Position numbers and translations under genes: made by a program. A stretch of 6,231 nt of DNA from Chlorobiota bacterium (GTDB lineage: Bacteria; Bacteroidota; Bacteroidia; Bacteroidales; JAADGE01): positions 1-6,231 of the forward strand of contig JAADEE010000245.1 in NCBI GenBank assembly GCA_013153575.1, written 5' to 3'. The notes beneath the pieces are model-generated. The model did not search any database. It saw only the letters and a list, made by a program, of their open reading frames with translations, and had not been told where the DNA came from. Below, piece after piece: positions 1 to 5,954 of this stretch. Every line of letters starts with the position of its first letter. Position 1 is the stretch's first letter.

Positions 1-523
1 TAATAATTACTCTTTGAACATCTTTTGGAGCTATTCTTAATTCGTCTGCAACTTCTTCAATTGAAGGTTCTCTATGAAATTTTTGAAGAAGTTCATTGAA
101 TGTTTTATTAACTTTGTTTGCTGTTGTAATTTTGTTTAACGGAAGTCTTACTATTCTTGAATGTTCTGCTAATGCTTGAAGTATGGATTGTCTTATCCAC
201 CAAACTGCGTAAGAAATAAATTTAAATCCTTTTGTTTCATCAAATCTTTTTGCAGCTTTTATTAAGCCGATATTTCCTTCATTTATTAAATCAGGCAAGG
301 TTAATCCTTGATTTTGATATTGTTTAGCAACTGAAACAACAAATCTTAAATTTGCTTTTATTAATTTTTCAAGTGCGGCATCATCTCCTTTTTTTATTCT
401 TATGGTTAGCTTTGCTTCTTCATCTGCTGAAATTAATTCATACTTACTTATATCTTGCAAATATTTATCGAGCGACAAGAATTCTCTTGTTGTAACTTGT
501 TTGGTTATTTTAAGTTGTTTCAT
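1..523 (-). CDS. rpoD: Primary-type sigma-70 factor (RpoD), N-terminal part, cut by window edge
   Basis: Directs RNA polymerase core to promoters. The ATG is at 523-521 and 174 codons are visible before the left edge; the stop lies outside. The protein begins [20 protein letters not shown], the typical start of the short (about 290 residue) Bacteroidota RpoD, which lacks region 1.1. Region 1.2 covers about residues 14-45. Region 2 covers about 55-125 and includes [19 protein letters not shown] (core binding) and [12 protein letters not shown] (the -10 melting and recognition helix). Region 3 starts near RLPLNKI (126-132), and [13 protein letters not shown] begins its helix-turn-helix. Region 4, which reads the -33 element, is outside the window. 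There is no Shine-Dalgarno sequence ahead of the start, as is usual in this phylum. It lies 96 bp downstream of the AAA+ gene on the same strand, so read-through is possible. Family identity is clear; whether this is the single primary sigma or a close paralogue cannot be decided from the visible part. Confidence 0.9.
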   Translation of the reverse strand, partial: MKQLKITKQVTTREFLSLDKYLQDISKYELISADEEAKLTIRIKKGDDAALEKLIKANLRFVVSVAKQYQNQGLTLPDLINEGNIGLIKAAKRFDETKGFKFISYAVWWIRQSILQALAEHSRIVRLPLNKITTANKVNKTFNELLQKFHREPSIEEVADELRIAPKDVQRVII

Positions 524-527
524 AAGT

Positions 528-556
528 AAGAGTTTTAGTTGTTAAATTCAACTCTT
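528..556 (-). promoter_or_regulatory. Small hairpin just upstream of the sigma start codon
   Basis: AAGAGTT (528-534) and AACTCTT (550-556) form a perfect 7-bp inverted repeat with a 15-nt spacer, ending 5 nt before the sigma ATG. A second pairing, AGTTG (537-541) with CAACT (549-553), overlaps the right arm, so the two stems exclude each other. If transcribed, it would sit in the ribosome-loading region of the sigma mRNA. Stem stability is low and chance occurrence in AT-rich DNA is possible; any role is inference. Confidence 0.3.
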
Positions 557-580
557 GTTATGCAATAAACTAAATTACAT

Positions 581-618
581 ATTATACCAAAATGACATAT
601 AAATCAATTTGGTATTAT
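581..618. repeat. 11-bp imperfect inverted repeat between AAA+ gene and sigma gene
   Basis: The left arm ATTATACCAAA (581-591) pairs with the right arm TTTGGTATTAT (608-618) at 10 of 11 positions; the inner 8 bp (ATACCAAA/TTTGGTAT) are perfect and the spacer is 16 nt. It begins 2 bp past the TAG stop (622-620) of the AAA+ gene and ends 58 bp before the sigma ATG. It could be a weak terminator or attenuator for the AAA+ transcript, or an operator for the sigma gene. No run of T follows the stem in the minus direction, which argues against a strong intrinsic terminator. Confidence 0.4.
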
Positions 619-619
619 T

Positions 620-3199
620 CTAAAAACCAATAGTATCTGTCGCCCCTAATTTCTTATTAATTTCAATAGTTTTTACATCTTCAAGAGTTAAAGTTTTTAA
701 TGCTTTTGCAGTTCTTGACCTTGCAGGAACTGATGCCATTCGTAAATTTTGTTTTCTTATTGCTTCTTCTACAATTTTTCGTATTGCTCGTGCATTACCA
801 AAATATTTATCGCGTTTATCGTATAAACTTTTAATATATGTTTTTAAATGTTCTTCGGCTTCTTTATTTGGTGCTAAATCTTCTTCTTTTAACATCATTA
901 AACAAATTTCGTATAAAGTTTCAGCTTTATAATCTTCAAAAACTAATGTTTTGTCAAATCGTGATTTTAAGCCGGGATTTGTTTTTAAGAATGTTTCCAT
1001 ATTTGCAGGATATCCTGCTACGATTACTGCAAATTTGCCTCTGTTATCCTCCATATTTTTGAGGATAATTTCAATTGCTTCATTTCCGTAGTTATATTGT
1101 CCACCACCTGCAAGTGCATATGCTTCATCAATAAAAAGCACACCACCTAATGCTTGGTCAATTTTTTCTTTTGTTTTAAGTGCTGTTTGCCCAACATAAC
1201 CGGCAACTAATCCATCTTTACCTGTTTCAATAATATGCCCGCGTTCTAAAAGACCTAATGCTTTATAGATTTTACCAAAAATACGTGCTAATGTTGTTTT
1301 TCCTGTTCCCGGATTTCCACTAAAAATTGCATGTAATGAAAACTTATTTAAAACATCTTTACCTGTTTCTTTATAAAAACGTACTAGTTTTATTAATTCA
1401 TAAACTTCATTTTTAATTTCTTCCATTCCTACTAATGAATTCATTTCATCAAGTGCTTCTTTGAGTAAGTCTTCATCAACAGGAATTTTTACAATGCTTT
1501 TTGATTTTACGCTTTCAATTCTATTAATATCTTCAGAAGTTATTACAGAAAGTTCCTCTTCTGTAAGTTTATCAATATCTTTGCTTTGCATAATTCGTAA
1601 GCCCATATTCATTTTAGCCTCATCAATTAATGAATATGCATATCTTGCATTTCCAAAAGTATGATCGCGATTTCGGTATGCTTCTGTTAAGATTTTATTT
1701 AACAATTCCGATGCATCTTCTGTAAGTTTTACATTTCTTTTATTTGCAGCATATTCTGCAATTTCATGTAATTCGTTTGGTGTATAATCATCAAAATGGA
1801 AAAAATATTTAATTCTGGATTTTAAACCCGGGTTTGAATTAATCATAAACATTGTTTCCTTTGGGTAACCTGCCATCATTATTGCAATGTCTTTTTCACC
1901 ATCACTCATTTCTTTTACAAGAACTTCAATAACTTCTTTACCAAAATCTTTTTTATCTTCTTTTGAACGAACAAGCATATATGCTTCATCAATGAAAAGA
2001 ATTCCCCCTCTTGCTTCTTTTATTGCAGCTTTTACTTTTGGTGCTGTTTGTCCAATAAATTCTCCAACAAGCTCTGCTCTATCAACTTCATGAACATGTC
2101 CTTTTGAAAGAAGTCCTTTTTTCTTATATATTTTGCCAAGTAATTTTACTACTGTTGTTTTGCCTGTTCCGGGATTTCCTGTAAAAACACTATGTAAAGT
2201 AATATCTTCGGTATCTTTAAAACCTCTTTCACGTCTTAATTTTAGAAAATCAATATATGTGATATGGTCTTTAACTTTTTGTTTTATATTGTTTAAACCT
2301 ATAAGACTATCAAAATTTTCAAGTAAATCTTCTAATGTTTCATTATCTTCGGGATTTGCTATATCTTCTCTTGAAGTTTTTGAAACATTTAATTCTCCTT
2401 CAACATTATTCTCACCCATTAAAAAAGTAGCAGATGCAACAAGTGTATCCATAAATACAATTTCAACAGAATACCTATCATCTTTCCAAGAGCCCGGTGC
2501 AGAATTCCCCCAACCTCTTTCAAAAATTAAAATTTCATCTTTATTACCATTTTCAATAAGTTTTAAAGAATCTATTTTTGCCTTATATTGACCTGCATCA
2601 TCATAGAAATTAACAAAATATTCAAAGTAAAACTCTTTATTAGTTTTTATCTTAATTGCTAATTCTACCCAAATATATTTTGTTTCTTTTTTGCTAAATT
2701 CTTTAAAATATTTTCTTTTTTCTTGTTTCCACCCGTCAAAATCGGCTTCATACAATTTTAATGAAACAACTTCGAAATAAGGATTGTTTTCAGGAGTAAC
2801 AAGCCCAATGTCATAAATAAAAAATTCTTGTGTGCCTACAATTTTATCATCAATATACGCTTCACAAACATATTTTCCTGCTTTCCAGTATCCTCCGGGG
2901 TTTTCAACTCCCCAACTTTCATAGACATACGCAATATTGTCCGTTTTTCTTACAGTTATCTCTTTGCTTAGATTACAAATTTCTTTTCTTTTCTTTTCAG
3001 AAACTTCATATGCTTTAATTGTTATTTTTGCATTCCAATCTTTTTCATCAAATAATTTATTATAAAATGATAATTCTGTTCTAAGGTATGTAATCTCAGA
3101 CTTGTCAAAAACACGCCTGTATTTTTTTGTAGAATCCACCATCCACTCAGATGATGAATATAATTTTAAAGATTTATATTTATAATTTTTAAATGGCAT
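620..3199 (-). CDS. Tandem CbxX/CfqX-type AAA+ ATPase with duplicated N-terminal beta-rich domain
   Basis: A probable cytoplasmic ATP-driven protein-remodelling machine of 859 residues; its substrate is unknown. Residues 10-132 and 146-261 are two copies of one domain: each opens with SLKLY and ends with a WG...PG..W...Y block followed by beta strands. I do not recognise this domain. A polar, acidic linker (about 262-290) precedes two AAA+ modules. Module 1 has Walker A GNPGTGKTT (341-349), a pore loop with F381, Walker B ILFIDEAY (400-407), sensor 1 near MMAGY (441-445), arginine finger NPGLKSR (456-462) and sensor 2 FGNAR (515-519). Module 2 has the same set at 628-636, Y668, 687-694, 727-730, 741-747 and 800-804. 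Both modules therefore look catalytically complete. The family includes CbbX, SpoVK and EccA, but no RuBisCO, sporulation or type VII secretion genes are nearby, so those names should not be transferred. There is no signal peptide or membrane segment. The start at 3199 fits because the first repeat begins at residue 10. Confidence 0.93.
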   Translation of the reverse strand: MPFKNYKYKSLKLYSSSEWMVDSTKKYRRVFDKSEITYLRTELSFYNKLFDEKDWNAKITIKAYEVSEKKRKEICNLSKEITVRKTDNIAYVYESWGVENPGGYWKAGKYVCEAYIDDKIVGTQEFFIYDIGLVTPENNPYFEVVSLKLYEADFDGWKQEKRKYFKEFSKKETKYIWVELAIKIKTNKEFYFEYFVNFYDDAGQYKAKIDSLKLIENGNKDEILIFERGWGNSAPGSWKDDRYSVEIVFMDTLVASATFLMGENNVEGELNVSKTSREDIANPEDNETLEDLLENFDSLIGLNNIKQKVKDHITYIDFLKLRRERGFKDTEDITLHSVFTGNPGTGKTTVVKLLGKIYKKKGLLSKGHVHEVDRAELVGEFIGQTAPKVKAAIKEARGGILFIDEAYMLVRSKEDKKDFGKEVIEVLVKEMSDGEKDIAIMMAGYPKETMFMINSNPGLKSRIKYFFHFDDYTPNELHEIAEYAANKRNVKLTEDASELLNKILTEAYRNRDHTFGNARYAYSLIDEAKMNMGLRIMQSKDIDKLTEEELSVITSEDINRIESVKSKSIVKIPVDEDLLKEALDEMNSLVGMEEIKNEVYELIKLVRFYKETGKDVLNKFSLHAIFSGNPGTGKTTLARIFGKIYKALGLLERGHIIETGKDGLVAGYVGQTALKTKEKIDQALGGVLFIDEAYALAGGGQYNYGNEAIEIILKNMEDNRGKFAVIVAGYPANMETFLKTNPGLKSRFDKTLVFEDYKAETLYEICLMMLKEEDLAPNKEAEEHLKTYIKSLYDKRDKYFGNARAIRKIVEEAIRKQNLRMASVPARSRTAKALKTLTLEDVKTIEINKKLGATDTIGF

Positions 3200-3250
3200 A
3201 TATATATTTATTCTCGGTTTAGGTATTTTGTTCTAATTTATTATCCTCTA

Positions 3251-3281
3251 CAAAACTAATCAGAAATTTTATTTTTAAAAA
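3251..3281 (-). promoter_or_regulatory. Candidate Bacteroidota promoter for the tandem AAA+ gene
   Basis: On the minus strand, TAGTTTTG (3258-3251) matches the Bacteroidota -7 consensus TAnnTTTG exactly. At the preferred 19-nt spacing upstream, positions 3281-3278 read TTTT, three of four bases of the -33 TTTG element. Transcription would begin near 3245, giving a leader of about 46 nt before the ATG at 3199. The -7 match is seen directly; its use is inferred. Confidence 0.45.
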
Positions 3282-3282
3282 G

Positions 3283-3313
3283 TTTATTATAAAAGATATT
3301 TTTCTTATTTTTG
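3283..3313 (+). promoter_or_regulatory. Candidate Bacteroidota promoter for cheR
   Basis: TATTTTTG (3306-3313) matches the -7 consensus TAnnTTTG, and TTTA (3283-3286) lies 19 nt upstream in place of the -33 TTTG. The predicted transcription start (about 3318-3320) falls 2-4 nt before the cheR ATG, so the mRNA would be almost leaderless. The region is very T-rich, so a chance match is a real possibility. Confidence 0.35.
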
Positions 3314-3321
3314 GTTGCTAT

Positions 3322-4146
3322 ATGATAGAGCTTACAGAACAAGAAATAAAATCATTTTTAGATACAATAAAAAAGGAATCTGACTATAATTTTGATGAAT
3401 ATTCTATAAAATCATTTACCAGAAGGTTGCAAAAAATATTGTCTGACCAAAGAACTGATATGAATGGTTTACTTAGTAAAATATCATCAAATAATGATTT
3501 TTTAGAGCAGGTTGTAAAAGATATTACCGTAAACACTACTGAGATTTTTCGAGACCCTGAAATTTGGGCAACTATTAATAAAAATATAATTCCGCCTTTA
3601 AAAAATGAGCATAGAATTAATATTTGGCATGCCGGTTCATCAACAGGACAAGAAGTTTACACAATGTTAATTCTTCTTAAACAACATGGATTATTTGAAA
3701 AATCACGTATTTATGCATCAGATATAAATACTGATGTTTTAAAAATTGCAGAATCAGGAAAATATAAATATCGCGAAATTGATGAATACATAAAAAACTT
3801 TAATGAAACTTACGGTGAGAATAAAAATAATTATAACATAAATGATTATTTTAAAATTTCAAGAAGCAGAAATTTAATAAGAGTAAAGCAAAATCTTTTA
3901 GGCAAAGTTCAATACAAAAAACACGACTTAACGAATTTAACAAATCCTTTTGCTGTAAAATACAATATTATTTTTTGTCGTAATGTTTTAATATACTTTA
4001 ATCATAAACTTCAAAACAAAGTATTTAAAATGTTTTACGATGCACTTTTTACAGGTGGAGCCTTAATTGTTGGAAAACATGAAAGCATACTTGGCGGAAT
4101 TGCTGATAAATTTGAGAAAAAAGGAACTATTTATATTAAGAAATAG
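3322..4146 (+). CDS. cheR: CheR-family protein-glutamate O-methyltransferase
   Basis: Uses S-adenosylmethionine to methylate glutamates on chemoreceptor-like signalling proteins, tuning adaptation; cytoplasmic. The 274 residues match a complete CheR. An all-helical N-domain (about 1-70) contains the arginine pair FTRRL (32-36). NTTEIFRDPEIW (71-82) corresponds to the family TxFFRD block. The SAM-binding loop is IWHAGSSTGQEVYTM (101-115) and the acidic ribose-binding strand is YASDINTDVL (131-140). A beta-subdomain follows at about 165-200, then YNIIFCRNVLIYF (214-226), the signature CRNVLIYF strand. GGALIVGKHESI (245-256) closes the Rossmann-like fold. The usual GCSTGEEPYS is GSSTGQEVYT here, a mild variation that keeps the glycines. 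No receptor, CheB, CheA or CheW gene is in view, so partners must be encoded elsewhere. It is divergent from the AAA+ gene and 72 bp upstream of the sirtuin gene on the same strand, so these two may be co-transcribed. The family start pattern (LTEQEIKSF at residues 4-12) supports this ATG. Confidence 0.93.
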   Translation: MIELTEQEIKSFLDTIKKESDYNFDEYSIKSFTRRLQKILSDQRTDMNGLLSKISSNNDFLEQVVKDITVNTTEIFRDPEIWATINKNIIPPLKNEHRINIWHAGSSTGQEVYTMLILLKQHGLFEKSRIYASDINTDVLKIAESGKYKYREIDEYIKNFNETYGENKNNYNINDYFKISRSRNLIRVKQNLLGKVQYKKHDLTNLTNPFAVKYNIIFCRNVLIYFNHKLQNKVFKMFYDALFTGGALIVGKHESILGGIADKFEKKGTIYIKK

Positions 4147-4181
4147 TTGATGTGACAATTAGTTGATTTTAATAATAAGAT

Positions 4182-4212
4182 AGTTATAATTAAAAACTCA
4201 TAATTTATAACT
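4182..4212. repeat. 8-bp inverted repeat ahead of the sirtuin gene
   Basis: AGTTATAA (4182-4189) and TTATAACT (4205-4212) are perfect reverse complements with a 15-nt spacer, ending 6 bp before the sirtuin ATG. The 72-bp gap between cheR and this gene is nearly all A/T, so this could be chance. It might be an operator or a weak leader stem. I see no convincing promoter of the TTTG-N19-TAnnTTTG type in this gap. Confidence 0.25.
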
Positions 4213-4218
4213 TTTAAA

Positions 4219-4977
4219 ATGGTAAATCTATTAGAAATAAATCTTAAAAAAGCTGTTAATGCAATTTTAGAAGCTAAACATATTACAGCATTTACCGGTG
4301 CGGGAATCTCTGTTGAAAGCGGCATCCCTTCATACAGAGGTGAAGGTGGCTTATGGACAAAATACGACACAAAAGTTCTTGAATTAAATTATTTTTATTC
4401 TAACCCGAAAGATTCTTGGGAAATTATTCGTGAAATTTTCTATGATTATTTTGGAAAAGCAAAACCTAATCCTGCACATTTTGCTCTTGCAGAACTTGAA
4501 AAAAAAAGTAATCTAAAAGCAATCATAACCCAAAATATTGACAATTTACATTATGAAGCAGGTAGCAAAACGGTTTTTGAGTTTCATGGAAATTCAAAAG
4601 TTATGCTTTGCACAAAATGTGGAAAGAAACACAAAGTTGAAAATGTTAACTTAGATAAACTCCCTCCAAAATGCTCATATTGTAAAGGTCTGTTAAAACC
4701 TGATTTTATTTTCTTTGGTGAAGGTATTCCGCAAGATGCTTACAAAAACTCTTTTGCAGAAGCTGAAAAAGCAGATTTGTTTATTCTTATAGGAGTAACA
4801 GGACTTGTTGAACCTGCTGCATCAATCCCAAGAATTGCTAAACAAAAAGGTGCAACTATTATTGAAATTAATCCTCAAAGAACTACATATACCGAAACAA
4901 TAACAGATATTTTTCTTCAAGGAAAAGCAGGTGAAGTTATGACACAACTTAATGAAATGCTTTTTGATGAATTATAA
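4219..4977 (+). CDS. Sir2-family NAD-dependent protein deacylase (zinc-binding sirtuin)
   Basis: Removes acyl groups from protein lysines using NAD, giving nicotinamide and O-acyl-ADP-ribose; cytoplasmic. The 252 residues form a complete single-domain sirtuin. GAGISVESGIPSYRG (27-41) is the NAD-binding loop, QNIDNLH (105-111) the nicotinamide pocket, and H123 in FHGN the catalytic base. C131, C134, C152 and C155 make the structural zinc site. LLKPDFIFFGEGIP (158-171) forms the acyl-lysine channel and EINP (216-219) binds adenosine ribose. The class III (CobB/SIRT5) desuccinylase Tyr-x-x-Arg is absent: the aligned stretch after W67 reads EIIREIF, so deacetylation is likelier than desuccinylation. 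The usual GTS NAD-phosphate motif reads GVT (192-194), an unusual substitution. The protein is full length with no signal peptide. It is 72 bp after cheR and 57 bp before the AlbA_2 gene, which has its own promoter. No other in-frame ATG precedes the GAGIS motif. Confidence 0.93.
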   Translation: MVNLLEINLKKAVNAILEAKHITAFTGAGISVESGIPSYRGEGGLWTKYDTKVLELNYFYSNPKDSWEIIREIFYDYFGKAKPNPAHFALAELEKKSNLKAIITQNIDNLHYEAGSKTVFEFHGNSKVMLCTKCGKKHKVENVNLDKLPPKCSYCKGLLKPDFIFFGEGIPQDAYKNSFAEAEKADLFILIGVTGLVEPAASIPRIAKQKGATIIEINPQRTTYTETITDIFLQGKAGEVMTQLNEMLFDEL

Positions 4978-4985
4978 GAAAGACT

Positions 4986-5016
4986 TTTGAACCTTAATTC
5001 CACATTATTATATTTG
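4986..5016 (+). promoter_or_regulatory. Consensus Bacteroidota primary-sigma promoter
   Basis: TTTG (4986-4989), a 19-nt spacer and TATATTTG (5009-5016) match the -33 TTTG and -7 TAnnTTTG consensus at every defined base and at the preferred spacing. Transcription should start near 5021-5023, leaving a leader of about 12-14 nt before the ATG at 5035. It starts 8 bp after the sirtuin stop codon, so the AlbA_2 gene has its own transcript even if read-through also occurs. Confidence 0.75.
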
Positions 5017-5041
5017 CATTCATTTTAATAAAGAATGCAAA
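5013..5041. promoter_or_regulatory. Perfect 9-bp dyad over the -7 element and start codon, candidate operator
   Basis: TTTGCATTC (5013-5021) and GAATGCAAA (5033-5041) are exact reverse complements separated by 11 nt. The left arm contains the TTTG of the -7 element and reaches the predicted transcription start; the right arm contains the ATG at 5035-5037. Because most of the left arm lies upstream of the transcription start, an mRNA hairpin is unlikely and a DNA operator fits better. The downstream protein ends in a winged-helix-like segment, so autoregulation is a reasonable inference. Confidence 0.5.
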
Positions 5042-5691
5042 AAAAACATCATATAATAAAATTAATTGAGCAAGGCGAACACCAACAATTAGACTTTAAA
5101 TTTGCTATAAACGATTCTAAAAAAATAGCTCGTTCACTTTCTGCATTTGCAAATACTGATGGTGGAAGACTTCTTATAGGAGTAAAAGACAATGGCAGTA
5201 TTGCAGGTGTACGTAGTGAAGAAGAATATCATATGATTGAAGCTGCATCGCAACTATACACAAGACCGGAAGTTAAATTTGAAACTTTAAAACACAACAT
5301 TAACGGAAAACAAGTCCTTGAAGTTATTATTGAAAAAAGTAAAAACAGACCTCATTTTGCACCTGACGAAAAAGGTAAAATGAAAGCCTTTGTTAGAGTT
5401 AAAGACCAAAACCTACTTGCAAACGGACTTCTTTTAAAGGTTTGGGAACAACAAAAAAAGGAAACAGGAGTTAAAATAAAATATAATGACGCAGAAAAAT
5501 TAATATTAAAATATCTTTCTGAAAATGATTATATTACATTCTCAAAATTTAAAAAACTTGCCAATATTACAAAAAATTATGCCGAAAAAATATTAGTTGA
5601 TTTTATTGTTTTAGATATTATTGAAATTGTAATTTCGGATAGTTTAATTTTTTATAGAATGAAAGATTCAAAATTCAACATTTTAAAATAA
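5035..5691 (+). CDS. AlbA_2/Schlafen-fold putative nucleic-acid-binding protein with winged-helix C-terminus
   Basis: The N-terminal domain (about residues 10-135) is of the AlbA_2 type (Schlafen AlbA_2, often annotated 'ATP-binding protein'). It shows GEHQQLDFKF (14-23), ARSLSAFANTDGGRLLIGV (32-50) and DNGSIAG (52-58), the family pattern of an E/D-FK strand followed by isAfANt-GG-llIGv and G-i-G. VLEVIIEKSKNRPHF (94-108) forms later strands. Residues about 150-210 look like a winged helix-turn-helix (NDAEKLILKYLSEN, then KFKKLANITKNYAEKIL). Proteins of this size and layout are common and conserved in Bacteroidota; their biochemical role is not established as far as I know, and nuclease activity should not be assumed. 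The start at 5035 sits just after a consensus promoter. Transcription converges on the small membrane-protein gene and ends at a shared hairpin 8 bp past the stop. Confidence 0.87.
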   Translation: MQKKHHIIKLIEQGEHQQLDFKFAINDSKKIARSLSAFANTDGGRLLIGVKDNGSIAGVRSEEEYHMIEAASQLYTRPEVKFETLKHNINGKQVLEVIIEKSKNRPHFAPDEKGKMKAFVRVKDQNLLANGLLLKVWEQQKKETGVKIKYNDAEKLILKYLSENDYITFSKFKKLANITKNYAEKILVDFIVLDIIEIVISDSLIFYRMKDSKFNILK

Positions 5692-5698
5692 GCAATAA

Positions 5699-5728
5699 AA
5701 CCGCAAGTTGTTTTTTCAACTTGCGGTT
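5699..5728. terminator. Bidirectional intrinsic terminator hairpin
   Basis: AACCGCAAGTTG (5699-5710) and CAACTTGCGGTT (5717-5728) form a perfect 12-bp stem with a TTTTTT loop (5711-5716), the strongest hairpin in the window. It lies 8 bp past the AlbA_2 stop on the plus strand and 22 bp past the membrane-protein stop on the minus strand, so it serves two convergent genes. In the minus direction the stem runs into TTTTATT; in the plus direction the tail is AT-rich with no clean T run, so termination may be better leftward. Confidence 0.85.
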
Positions 5729-5750
5729 AATATTAATTAATTTATTTACA

Positions 5751-5915
5751 TTAACTTCTTTTTGAGACAATCCAAAAAGTTAAGAAAGTTGCCACTATAC
5801 CTGAAATTATTGTAATAACTATTGATTTAAACAAATCTTTATTTGTTGTAAAAAAATATAACATCAGAAACATCAATACAGAATAAACAACAAAATAAAT
5901 TAATTTCTTTTTCAT
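5751..5915 (-). CDS. Small two-helix membrane protein, 54 residues
   Basis: The ATG is at 5915-5913 and the TAA at 5753-5751. The protein begins MKKKLIYFVVYSVLMFL and ends TFWIVSKRS. Two hydrophobic segments, about residues 5-22 and 31-50, flank a short polar turn containing TTNKDLFK (23-30). Positive charges at both ends (MKKK, SKR) predict both termini in the cytoplasm and a hairpin through the inner membrane. An in-frame stop 18 bp upstream makes this the only likely ATG. It lies 39 bp downstream of the thioesterase-like gene on the same strand and 22 bp before the terminator hairpin, consistent with the second gene of a small operon. I do not recognise the family. Support comes from the clean topology, the position between gene and terminator, and the lack of any competing gene here. 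Confidence 0.65.
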   Translation of the reverse strand: MKKKLIYFVVYSVLMFLMLYFFTTNKDLFKSIVITIISGIVATFLTFWIVSKRS

Positions 5916-5954
5916 ATTTAATTTTTCAACATATTAATAATTAAAAAACAAAAC

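Noticed and set aside
524..619. A consensus promoter for the sigma gene
   Set aside because: The best -7 candidate (minus-strand TAATTTAG) has a mismatch and no TTTG at the right spacing, so I did not annotate it.
2133..2591. A 152-residue plus-strand open frame, and similar ones at 838-1062, 1461-1664, 1887-2093 and 2830-3018
   Set aside because: All lie antisense within the AAA+ gene. They are Ser/Leu/Phe/Ile-rich translations with no domain pattern, as expected from the complement of low-GC coding sequence.
620..3199. Naming the AAA+ protein CbbX, SpoVK or EccA
   Set aside because: Similarity is limited to the AAA+ modules. There are no RuBisCO, sporulation or type VII secretion genes nearby, and the N-terminal domains differ from those proteins.
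4144..4167. Direct repeat TAGTTGAT at 4144-4151 and 4160-4167
   Set aside because: The repeat is only 8 bp, the first copy includes the cheR stop codon, and there is no third copy or link to a mobile element; chance is the simplest explanation in AT-rich DNA.
4131..4370. A 79-residue minus-strand open frame
   Set aside because: It overlaps the end of cheR and the conserved GAGIS region of the sirtuin gene on the opposite strand, and has no recognisable features.
3322..5691. Sirtuin plus AlbA_2/Schlafen-fold genes as a defence island
   Set aside because: Sir2 domains occur in defence systems, but there they are usually fused to or paired with partner genes. This sirtuin is a free-standing zinc-binding deacylase, and the AlbA_2 protein is of a type widespread in Bacteroidota with its own promoter. 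No nuclease, toxin, mobile gene or compositional shift supports defence.
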